A DNA stretch of 64,000 nt from an uncultured Lachnospiraceae bacterium (GTDB taxonomy: Bacteria; Bacillota; Clostridia; Lachnospirales; Lachnospiraceae), in assembly GCA_947630925.1 (NCBI GenBank), contig CANRJM010000007.1, forward strand, positions 27,926 through 91,925, in the 5' to 3' direction. Position numbers and translations under genes: made by a program. Shown one piece after another: positions 34,274 through 42,028 of this stretch. The notes beneath the pieces are model-generated. The model did no database searches, was not told where the DNA came from, and saw nothing but the letters and a program-made list of their open reading frames with translations. The stretch's first letter is position 1. The number at the start of each line of letters is the position of its first letter.

Positions 34274-35047
34274 TTACACTCTGCCGATTTGATTAGCAGA
34301 AGCATCCAATAAAGAATCCTGCGTGCGAATCATTTTCTGTCCGGCTTCATACGCCCTTGTAATCGTAATCATGGAGACCATCTCTGAAATTACGTTTACA
34401 TTGGACTGTTCCGTGAAGCCCTGTACCATGGTTCCTGTAGCATCTCGCGTTACAGCGCCTGCGACTGCATCATACATATTATCCCCATACAGCTCAAGAT
34501 AATTATAATCCTCAAAATCCGTCAACAGAATCCTGTCCACCAATACGCCGTCTGCAAATATGGAACCATCCTCTTTAATAGCTACTTCCCTTGCATCTGT
34601 AGGAATCTGGATATCTCCACTGTTCCCCTGCAGATGATTGCCATTGACATCTACAACATAACCGTCATGCGTATACTTAAAAGTTCCACATCTAGTATAT
34701 TTTATACTGCTGTCGCCATTTGAATCCGTTACGCGAATCGTGAAAAATCCATTTCCCTGAATTGCAATGTCGTAAGTATTACCTGTTTCACGCAGGGAAC
34801 CCTGGCCCCAGTCCATATACGTCTCGCCAATCTTCACGCCCGGATTCGAAACCCCAATCCGTTCGTCAATATATTCATTGGAACCATCGCGGATTTTAAC
34901 CATCATATAGTCCTTAAAAGAACGACTTACTACATTCTCTTCTTTATATCCGACTGTAGCCGAATTTGCAAGATTGTTTGAAATCACATCCAGTCTTCTC
35001 TGCTCATTCAGCATACCTGTATAAGCCGTATACAAACCTCTTACCAT
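34274..35047 (-). CDS. flhO: Flagellar basal-body rod protein FlgF/FlhO type
   Basis: Second rod-type protein, paralogous to the neighbour downstream. The 257-residue product starts MVRGLYTAYTGMLNEQRRLDVISNNLANS (first part MVRGLYTAYTGML), includes IQGNGFFTI near residue 100 and a C-terminal helical tail. It lies 69 bases after mreB and 48 bases before the flgG-like gene. By order it corresponds to flhO of the Bacillus mbl-flhO-flhP locus. Confidence 0.9.
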   Translation of the reverse strand: MVRGLYTAYTGMLNEQRRLDVISNNLANSATVGYKEENVVSRSFKDYMMVKIRDGSNEYIDERIGVSNPGVKIGETYMDWGQGSLRETGNTYDIAIQGNGFFTIRVTDSNGDSSIKYTRCGTFKYTHDGYVVDVNGNHLQGNSGDIQIPTDAREVAIKEDGSIFADGVLVDRILLTDFEDYNYLELYGDNMYDAVAGAVTRDATGTMVQGFTEQSNVNVISEMVSMITITRAYEAGQKMIRTQDSLLDASANQIGRV

Positions 35048-35116
35048 CGGTGTTCCCCTTTCTTATATAACTCCTAATTTATATATCGTCAACTTTGGTT
35101 ATCTGCTTAACCCTGA

Positions 35117-36112
35117 TTATTCATCATCTCTTTTTCCGGCAAGAAATTCCACAAATTTACCGGTTCCCACTGCAACCGCCGTCATCGGATCTTCCGCAGT
35201 CATAGTCGTGATACCTGTCTTTTCTTCAATCAGCTCTTCCAGACCGTATAAAAGGCTTCCTCCGCCCGTCAGTACAATGCCTCTGTCAGCCACGTCCGCA
35301 GCCAATTCCGGAGGAGTCTTCTCCAATACACTGTGGACCGCTTCTACAATCTGTGAGGTAATCTCTCTCAACGCTTCCAAAGTTTCATCGGAAGTTACCG
35401 TAATCGTCTTCGGCAGGCCTGTGACCAGATTACGTCCGCGTACATCCATCGATACCAATTCCGGACGCTGATAAGCAGAACCAATATTAATTTTAATTTC
35501 TTCCGCAGTTCTCTCTCCAATCAGGAGATTATGCGTCTTTCGCATATAACGGACGATTGCTTCGTCAAAGTTATCGCCGGCAACCTTAATAGATGTACTG
35601 ACAACCGTACCGCCCAGTGAAATCACTGCTATATCCGCAGTACCGCCTCCAATATCTACAATCATATTTCCACAGGGCCTGGAAATATCAATGCCTGCGC
35701 CAATCGCTGCGGCAATCGGCTCTTCAATAATCGCTACTTCCCTTGCGCCCGCTTCATAGGTGGCATCCTCTACGGCCTTCTTTTCTACCTCTGTTACACC
35801 GCTCGGAACGCAGACACTGATGCGCGGCTTGCGAAAACGCGACTTTCCACAGGATTTCTGAATGAAATAACGCAGCATTTTTTCCGTTACCGTATAGTCG
35901 GAAATCACGCCCTGACGCAGCGGGCGGACTGCAACAATATTGCCCGGAGTACGTCCAAGCATCAGACGCGCATCTTCCCCAATCGCCTTAATCTTATTCG
36001 TATCACGGTCAAACGCTACTACAGAAGGCTCTCTTAATACAACGCCTTTCCCTTTTATATATACAAGTACATTCGCTGTACCAAGATCTATTCCAATATC
36101 ACTGCCATTCAT
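35117..36112 (-). CDS. mreB: Rod shape-determining protein MreB/Mbl
   Basis: Bacterial actin that organises lateral cell-wall synthesis. The 331-residue protein has the actin-fold nucleotide motifs IGIDLGTANVLVY (about 6-18), MIVDIGGGTADIAVIS (about 155-170) and IVLTGGGSLLYGLEE (about 283-297). It heads a cluster with flhO and flhP, so by order it is the Mbl-type paralogue rather than the mreBCD one; no mreC or mreD follows. A TATAAT lies about 75 bases upstream on the minus strand (36192-36187), with a poor -35. Confidence 0.94.
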   Translation of the reverse strand: MNGSDIGIDLGTANVLVYIKGKGVVLREPSVVAFDRDTNKIKAIGEDARLMLGRTPGNIVAVRPLRQGVISDYTVTEKMLRYFIQKSCGKSRFRKPRISVCVPSGVTEVEKKAVEDATYEAGAREVAIIEEPIAAAIGAGIDISRPCGNMIVDIGGGTADIAVISLGGTVVSTSIKVAGDNFDEAIVRYMRKTHNLLIGERTAEEIKINIGSAYQRPELVSMDVRGRNLVTGLPKTITVTSDETLEALREITSQIVEAVHSVLEKTPPELAADVADRGIVLTGGGSLLYGLEELIEEKTGITTMTAEDPMTAVAVGTGKFVEFLAGKRDDE

Positions 36113-36265
36113 GAAAACTTTCTCCTTTCAACCTGCATCTTTTTATATTTTTTCCAAAGTACTATTAAATAAACATATACTTTGTTATTATATACCATTT
36201 TCCTAAAATAGAAAAGAGGTTTTTCAATTTTTTAAAGATTTTAAAAAATTGAGATTGTTTTCTTT

Positions 36266-36294
36266 TTGACTTGTTTCCCTTCATCGCTTATACT
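36266..36294 (+). promoter_or_regulatory. Promoter of a small membrane protein gene
   Basis: TTGACT (36266-36271), 17 bases, TATACT (36289-36294), in the divergent gap next to mreB. Confidence 0.65.
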
Positions 36295-36363
36295 GTCTTT
36301 GAGAGAAACCAACCGTGTTTTTCCACGGCAATGCAAACCCAGAAAAAGACAGGAGGAAAAACC

Positions 36364-36840
36364 ATGCAGAATAACAGTCCGCAGACCAATCGAATACACG
36401 GCGAAAAAAGAATGATCAGCAGATATGCCGGAATGCTTGGGGGACGGATTTTTTTATTAGTCCTGCTCTTTTTTTCCATTCCTGCCATGAAACCTGTCAG
36501 CGCATACCTCTTTTCCTTTTTTCTGCTTTTCCCATGGATCCTCTCTAATATTTTTGCTTCCCGCAAATATCCGGAAAACAGACTGATCTTAGAAAACTGT
36601 GCGAAAAAATTTTATTATTCCCCTGCGCGCCGCCATGCGGAATCTCTGACCAAAAACTGCATTATCTTTTTTCTTCTGATATGGCAGATTACCATAAATA
36701 AACAAAATCATCCTGTTTCGCCGTTCCCTGCGGTTGTGCCCGGTCTCTTTTTATTCCTGTATCTTATCTTTACCATTTTCTGCACTATTATCATACGGCG
36801 AAAAATCCACCATTATTATACGGATTTTACTCTATTGTAA
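36364..36840 (+). CDS. Unrecognised membrane protein, about four spans
   Basis: I do not recognise this 158-residue protein. A polar N-terminus (1-25) is followed by two hydrophobic segments (about 25-60), a charged middle containing YPENRLILENCAKKFYYS, and two more segments (about 100-150), ending in a basic/aromatic tail RRKIHHYYTDF. AGGAGG lies 8 bases before ATG 36364; the frame is open upstream, but this start has the best ribosome site. It stands alone, opposite in direction to its neighbours, with its own promoter. The next 139 bases hold no gene or clear terminator. Confidence 0.6.
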   Translation: MQNNSPQTNRIHGEKRMISRYAGMLGGRIFLLVLLFFSIPAMKPVSAYLFSFFLLFPWILSNIFASRKYPENRLILENCAKKFYYSPARRHAESLTKNCIIFFLLIWQITINKQNHPVSPFPAVVPGLFLFLYLIFTIFCTIIIRRKIHHYYTDFTLL

Positions 36841-36979
36841 ACTATTGGCAAAAAAGGCAGAACAAGAAAGGACCGGCACACAACATACTGTCTTACCGAT
36901 CCACAGACTTCCTTCTTTTTTTCTGTTTCCAAACGCAAACCCTGCACGGAAAACTTCATACCGCTCTCCGTAACGCAGG

Positions 36980-37585
36980 TTATGTCAACGGCGTTGTCTC
37001 TGCAAATGCAGAATCAACGATATGATCAAATTCCGAAAAGTCAAATTCCTCTTCCCTCTGTGCCGCCTGATTCATTTCATCCAGTTCGGCACGGCTTCCT
37101 GCCGCCGAACCAGATACGGATTCTGCCGAAGTATCCGATGATGCATTTCCCAAAAGAGCTGCTGCTTTGGAAGATACCTGATCGGAAAAATATTCATATA
37201 ACTCCTGAACCGTGCGATACGTCAGCGAAGACGTCTCCCCGCTTTCCTGCGCCTCTTTCAATACATCGTTCAGTTTCCCCGCCATGGTTGCTGCTTCTGT
37301 TACGTCTGTTGCCGCAGATGTATTCCTGCCGGCCAGATACGTCTGAAGGATGTCGGAAAAATCGGATACCGACTCTGCTGCGCCCGTTCCTGTGAGCGCT
37401 CCCAATCCGGACAGGCTGCCAAAACCGCTGTAGCCATCCAAACCGGATAATGCGCTAATACTGCTAAGACTACCGATACCTCCGTCTTCTGAATTTCCTG
37501 AAATGGCATTTAACATTGTACTGGTCGAATTATTGTTAATCAACCACTGATAATATAATGCCTCATCTAAATTAACACCGGACAT
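36980..37585 (-). CDS. Unrecognised Ser/Gly/Ala-rich protein
   Basis: I do not recognise this 201-residue protein. There is no signal peptide or membrane segment. Residues about 30-70 are low-complexity Gly/Ser/Leu with short repeats (SGLDGYSGFGSLSGLG), the middle is helical and polar, and the C-terminus (about 165-195) is acidic with EEEFDFSEFDHIVD. GGAGG precedes the ATG. A strong promoter with a dyad on its -10 lies about 100 bases upstream. Composition resembles exported flagellar or surface-associated proteins, but that is only a guess. Confidence 0.6.
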   Translation of the reverse strand: MSGVNLDEALYYQWLINNNSTSTMLNAISGNSEDGGIGSLSSISALSGLDGYSGFGSLSGLGALTGTGAAESVSDFSDILQTYLAGRNTSAATDVTEAATMAGKLNDVLKEAQESGETSSLTYRTVQELYEYFSDQVSSKAAALLGNASSDTSAESVSGSAAGSRAELDEMNQAAQREEEFDFSEFDHIVDSAFAETTPLT

Positions 37586-37666
37586 ACAAACCTCCGCTCA
37601 AATGCTTTGTTTCACATTTTCCTTCTGCTTTCCCATAATAAGCCACGCAAAAAGAACTGATTCTCA

Positions 37667-37709
37667 ATATACTCTATTACAGTATATCGCAGTTTTTTCT
37701 GCCCGTCAA
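37667..37709 (-). promoter_or_regulatory. Promoter with overlapping dyad
   Basis: On the minus strand, TTGACG (37709-37704), 17 bases, TATACT (37686-37681). An inverted repeat ATATACT (37667-37673) / AGTATAT (37681-37687) covers the -10 box and could be an operator. Confidence 0.6.
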
Positions 37710-37769
37710 CATTCTGCTTCTTGCATTTCCACAGTTTTCCCCAAAGAAAGCTGCGAAACGCAAATCCGC

Positions 37770-39500
37770 TTAACGGCAATCGACAATCTGAAACTGTACG
37801 CCGCCATATTTCTGGTTCATCGAAGGCTTATATAAAATATCCACCTTATAATCTGTTCCTCTCGCATTTTTGATATCTTCCCATGCTTTTTCGCCATAAC
37901 GTCCGCAAATTCCCGCTCCCAAATGTTCCTCGCACTGAAAATCTACGCCGGAATACAATCGCATGCCGTCTTTTAACTGTACCCTTGCTACCTGATTTTC
38001 TTTTCCGCAGAGTACTGCCGACACAATTTCTACTTCTCTCCTGGCAAAAACTGCCTGATCATTTCCTTCCCCATAGGGTTCCATACAGGCAAGCTGGCGT
38101 ACAATATCCTCTGTCATCTCCCCCAGGGCCACCTCTTTATCAAAATAGATTGTTTCAACAAGCGCTTCCTCTGATAACTGGCAGTTTCCATTCAGCCTCT
38201 TTCTAAACGCTTCTAAATTCCTTTTAGGAAGGGAAAAACCAGCCGCCATGGCATGACCGCCATATTCTGTCAGCAAATCCTGACATTGATTCAATTCTTT
38301 CTGGATATGATACTCCGGTATTGAGCGCGCCGATCCCTTTAATCCCTCCTTCCCATTGGTAAGAATCAAAACCGGGCGATAGTATTGTTCGCGGATTCTT
38401 CCCGCCACAATACCCGCTACGCTTTCCGGGCACTCCTCGAGATAGAGCACAAAAACTTTATCATGCAGAATCCCTTCCGATTCAATGCTGGCTATCGCTT
38501 TTCTTACTGCCTTTGCCGTATATACCTTCCGCTCCTCATTTAATTGTATCAATTCATATGCTTTTTTTTGTGCCATCCCTGCATCCGTCTCAGTCAGAAG
38601 CTCAAATCCTTTTTTGGCTTCATCCAGTCTTCCTGCCGCATTGATACAAGGACCAATACGAAACCCCAAATCATAAGATGAGATTTTGTTCTGTAGCTGC
38701 AGTCCCTGAATCAGCGCACGCAGTCCTTCATTGGAACAGTTCTCCAGGCACTTTAGTCCATATGTCACAATAATTCGATTCTCCCCCAACAGAGGAACAA
38801 CGTCACATACCGTCGCAATAGCAGCACAAGCCAGAAGTTCTTCCTGCGGTTCCATCCCATTGCGCCTTAACAGGCACGCCACAAGTTTATAAGCAATTCC
38901 TGCACCACAAAGATTTTTAAACGGATACTGACAGGCGCTTTGCTTCGGATCCACTACCGCGTCTGCATCGGGCAGCTTTTCATGCCCCTCTTCCTTAGGC
39001 GCCTCATGATGATCTGAAATTAAAATCGTCATTCCCAGCTCTTTTGCTTTTTCAACAGCCGCTCCTGCCGAAATCCCATTGTCACAGGTAAGGATCGTAT
39101 CAACCCCGGCACGGTATGCCTCCGTCACCATATATTCACGAATCCCGTACCCATCCTGTATGCGATGAGGAATGCGGCAGCACGCCTTTCCTCCCATCGT
39201 ACGGATTCCCCGATAAAGAATATAGGATGCCATCACTCCGTCTACATCATAATCTCCTATAATTTGAATCCTTTTTTTCTGCTTGATTTTCTGCTCCAGT
39301 ATCTCTATCAGCCGAACGGCATCCTTCATCTGCTTCACATCATGAAGCTTCTCCATGTCGGGAAAGAGGTAACCGTCCATGGCATCCCAGTCAAATAAAC
39401 CACGTTTTACCAATACTTCTGCAACAATTTCCGATATCTGATAACGGTTTGCTATCTTCTCCGTATCCATCTGGTATTTTTTTGAAACCCACCGTTTCAT
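37770..39500 (-). CDS. recJ: Single-stranded-DNA exonuclease RecJ
   Basis: 5'-3' exonuclease on single-stranded DNA in recombination and mismatch repair. The 576-residue product has DHH-family motifs DYDVDGVMAS (about 80-89), CDNGISA (about 134-140) and ISDHHEAP (about 157-164), then the DHHA1-type YGGHAMAAGFSLP near residue 417. ATG 39500 has GGAGG 6 bases before it; the frame is open further up but into a prmA promoter region. No SecDF or apt gene is adjacent. Confidence 0.95.
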   Translation of the reverse strand: MKRWVSKKYQMDTEKIANRYQISEIVAEVLVKRGLFDWDAMDGYLFPDMEKLHDVKQMKDAVRLIEILEQKIKQKKRIQIIGDYDVDGVMASYILYRGIRTMGGKACCRIPHRIQDGYGIREYMVTEAYRAGVDTILTCDNGISAGAAVEKAKELGMTILISDHHEAPKEEGHEKLPDADAVVDPKQSACQYPFKNLCGAGIAYKLVACLLRRNGMEPQEELLACAAIATVCDVVPLLGENRIIVTYGLKCLENCSNEGLRALIQGLQLQNKISSYDLGFRIGPCINAAGRLDEAKKGFELLTETDAGMAQKKAYELIQLNEERKVYTAKAVRKAIASIESEGILHDKVFVLYLEECPESVAGIVAGRIREQYYRPVLILTNGKEGLKGSARSIPEYHIQKELNQCQDLLTEYGGHAMAAGFSLPKRNLEAFRKRLNGNCQLSEEALVETIYFDKEVALGEMTEDIVRQLACMEPYGEGNDQAVFARREVEIVSAVLCGKENQVARVQLKDGMRLYSGVDFQCEEHLGAGICGRYGEKAWEDIKNARGTDYKVDILYKPSMNQKYGGVQFQIVDCR

Positions 39501-39577
39501 CCTGTACCTCCAAACTTTTACTGTCTGTATCTCCATTTGTATTTGTTTTTTCATCATATTTATCATATCATATTTTA

Positions 39578-39586
39578 TGCTATAAT
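39578..39586 (+). promoter_or_regulatory. Extended -10 promoter of prmA
   Basis: TGC TATAAT (39578-39586), an extended -10; the -35 region is weak (ATTTAT at 39558). It is 65 bases before the start codon. Confidence 0.55.
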
Positions 39587-39650
39587 GATATAAGCTCTTT
39601 ACAGTTGAAAAATATCCGCAAATCAGGAAACGCACAGAAAGGACAAAAAA

Positions 39651-40718
39651 ATGAAATGGATCCGTTATGATATACATACTACAACAAAAGATGCCGATGC
39701 CATTGGGGAAATTCTTTCAGAGGCAGGGATTGCAGGTTATGAGATCTCCGATCTTGTTCCCTTATCCCAAAAGGAGGAGAAACAAATGTTTACCGATATC
39801 CCTGCCGACCCCGGAGCAGATGATGGCTCCGCTACACTGACCTTTTACACGGAAGATATCGAAAATACAAACCAAAACTTCTACAGTACCGGTTCTTCTC
39901 TTCGGGATGAACAGCTAAGGAAAGAGCCGCCCAAACGTTTACATTCTCCGGAAGAATGGATTGAAATCATTCGAACGCGCATTCTTGCCATGCAGGAATT
40001 TTTACCGATAGATCTGCCGGAATTTGAATATTGTATTCAGGATGATTCTCTCTGGAAAAATAAATGGAAAGAAAACTTTAAGCCCTTTTATGCAGCGGAT
40101 GATATTTTAATCAAACCCACCTGGGAAACGCTGCCTGCGGATGTAAAACCGGAAGACATTGTAATTGAAATCGATCCCGGTTCTGCTTTTGGCACAGGCA
40201 CACATGAAACAACAAAACTCTGCCTGCAGATTCTCCGAAAATATATTACACCGGAAAGCAGAATTTTAGACGCCGGATGCGGAAGCGGCATTCTGGCAAT
40301 CGCTTCTCTGCTATGCGGTGCAAAATCCGCTTTTTGTCTGGATATCGATCCCTCTGCCGTAAACGCCACTTTAGAAAATGCGCAGAAAAACCACATTGCC
40401 CGGACAAGGCTTCAGGCAATACACGCCAATATCTTAAACGACAGTATCTCCATTCAAAAAAAATGCAATGGCCCATTTGATATTTCCGTCGCAAACATTT
40501 TAGCAGATGTGATCATTTCCCTTTCGTCACATATTGGCGATTTTATGAAACCAGATGGCATTTTTATCGCTTCAGGCATTTTAGCAGAAAAAGCAGACGC
40601 CGTAAAAGACGCCCTTCTTCAAAATAATTTTATTATCATTGAAAAAAAGACACTGGGAGAGTGGGTTGCTTTTGTTGTGAAAAAACACCCCATCCAATCA
40701 GCAGAACGCCCGTCATAA
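39651..40718 (+). CDS. prmA: Ribosomal protein L11 methyltransferase PrmA
   Basis: Uses S-adenosylmethionine to trimethylate ribosomal protein L11. The 355-residue protein has the N-terminal substrate-recognition domain, a long polar insert (about 40-100) and the methyltransferase domain with PGSAFGTGTHETTKLCL (about 178-194), ILDAGCGSGILAIASLL (about 204-220) and VANILADVI (motif NxxA, about 281). It is somewhat longer than the common 300-315 residues because of the insert. Its end overlaps the convergent transporter gene by 6 bases. Confidence 0.93.
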   Translation: MKWIRYDIHTTTKDADAIGEILSEAGIAGYEISDLVPLSQKEEKQMFTDIPADPGADDGSATLTFYTEDIENTNQNFYSTGSSLRDEQLRKEPPKRLHSPEEWIEIIRTRILAMQEFLPIDLPEFEYCIQDDSLWKNKWKENFKPFYAADDILIKPTWETLPADVKPEDIVIEIDPGSAFGTGTHETTKLCLQILRKYITPESRILDAGCGSGILAIASLLCGAKSAFCLDIDPSAVNATLENAQKNHIARTRLQAIHANILNDSISIQKKCNGPFDISVANILADVIISLSSHIGDFMKPDGIFIASGILAEKADAVKDALLQNNFIIIEKKTLGEWVAFVVKKHPIQSAERPS

Positions 40719-41732
40719 TTTTTCTTTGCCTCCGTTTTTCCGCATTTTGCGATAGCTATGGTCAGGTATGGTTTTCTTTGCCAGAAGCACTAAATATTTT
40801 GAAAACGGCAGTAACACGAACGCTGCCGTAATATTCAGAATGGTATGGATTACCGCGATTCCGGCTTCCGAAGCCGCCCGCTGCATAAACTCAAACCGGA
40901 ACAACGAATGCAGGGTATAAAACACCGTCATAAAGACCGTTGTGCCTATCAGATTAAAATATAAATGAATACAAGCCGCTCTTTTTGCATTTTTACTTGC
41001 GCTGAGGCTTGCTAAGATCGCTGTGATACACGTTCCAATATTCTGTCCCATAATAATGGGAACCGCCACATTATATGAAACGGCGCCCGTAGTACAAAGC
41101 GCCTGTAAAATCCCTACCGAAGCCGATGAACTTTGGATTACCGCTGTTAATACGGCGCCTGTCAGCAAGCCATGCAGAGGATTGGCAAAGCGAACCATAA
41201 GTCCCTTAAATTCCGGAACGGCAGACAATGGCGCGACAGCGTCACGCATTTTCTCCATGCCAAATAAAATCACGGCAATTCCCATAAAAAGATTGCCAAC
41301 GGTTTTCTGTTTCTCGTTCTTTTTTAAAAGGCAAAAAAACATACCCGTCATTGCCAGTATTGGCAAAAGAAAAGACGGCTCGAACAGACGGAGCCAGACA
41401 GTACCGCCCCGAATGCCGGTTGTACTAAGCAGCCATGAAGTAATTGTCGTTCCGATATTTGCTCCCATAATGACACCTGCGCTCTGTTCCAACTGCATCA
41501 CTTCTGCATCCACAAAACCAACAACCATTACGGTAACAGCGGAAGAGGACTGCATTACTGCAGTTGCTCCTGCCCCAAACAAGACGGCCCGTAATGAACC
41601 AGAAGTTAATTTCCCTAACATTTCCTCTAACCGCCCGCCGGATAACTTTCTTAACCCCTCTGCCATCAGATTCATTCCATAAAAAAACAATGCCAGACCG
41701 CCTAATAATGTAACGATACCAAATAGATCCAT
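40713..41732 (-). CDS. Na/phosphate cotransporter-like protein (NptA type), no PhoU domain
   Basis: Membrane protein of the Na/Pi cotransporter family. The 339-residue product has two inverted repeats, each with the diagnostic QSSSA motif (MQSSSAVTVM about residue 62, IQSSSASVGIL about 203), and GANIGTTITSW / GQNIGTCITAI. Many bacterial relatives carry a C-terminal PhoU-like domain and run to about 540 residues; here the protein ends soon after the last span. ATG 41732 is used though the ribosome site is weak. A structured leader precedes it. Confidence 0.85.
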   Translation of the reverse strand: MDLFGIVTLLGGLALFFYGMNLMAEGLRKLSGGRLEEMLGKLTSGSLRAVLFGAGATAVMQSSSAVTVMVVGFVDAEVMQLEQSAGVIMGANIGTTITSWLLSTTGIRGGTVWLRLFEPSFLLPILAMTGMFFCLLKKNEKQKTVGNLFMGIAVILFGMEKMRDAVAPLSAVPEFKGLMVRFANPLHGLLTGAVLTAVIQSSSASVGILQALCTTGAVSYNVAVPIIMGQNIGTCITAILASLSASKNAKRAACIHLYFNLIGTTVFMTVFYTLHSLFRFEFMQRAASEAGIAVIHTILNITAAFVLLPFSKYLVLLAKKTIPDHSYRKMRKNGGKEKL

Positions 41733-41784
41733 GAACAATTCTTTTCTTTCTGATTTTGATTGATTTGATTTTTTCTTTTTTCAT

Positions 41785-41880
41785 CCCGCTAATGTTACGG
41801 AAAGACCTGTAGCGCTTTGCAAGCGCCGCACGCTCTTCCTTGCCCGGTAAGCTCTGTCGGGCTCCACAAACCGCTATAAT
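41785..41880 (-). other. Structured leader of the Na/Pi-type transporter gene
   Basis: The 296-base gap before this gene contains a relatively GC-rich stretch with two small stems on the minus strand, GCCCG...CGGGC and GCGCTT-TGC-AAGCGC. A possible TATTAT/TATAGC promoter lies near 41880. It matches no riboswitch I know. The far side of the gap holds the secDF terminator. Confidence 0.35.
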
Positions 41881-41972
41881 AATTAGTATCATGATTGAAA
41901 ATATTTTATGACTTCCTTTTCGGGAAATTTTATTAGATCATTGCGAAACGATTCAAAATAGTATAAATCATC

Positions 41973-42008
41973 AAAAAAAGCCATGAGCATGATACTCATA
42001 GCTTTTTT
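41973..42008. terminator. Terminator of secDF
   Basis: AAAAAAGC (41974-41981) pairs with GCTTTTTT (42001-42008), and ATGAG (41983-41987) with CTCAT (41995-41999), around one mismatch. A/T tracts on both sides make it usable in both directions. Confidence 0.85.
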
Positions 42009-42028
42009 GTTTTTAAAACTCTGCCCAA

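Noticed and set aside
41785..41880. Known riboswitch class before the Na/Pi-type transporter
   Set aside because: The stems do not match any consensus I know; kept only as an unassigned leader.
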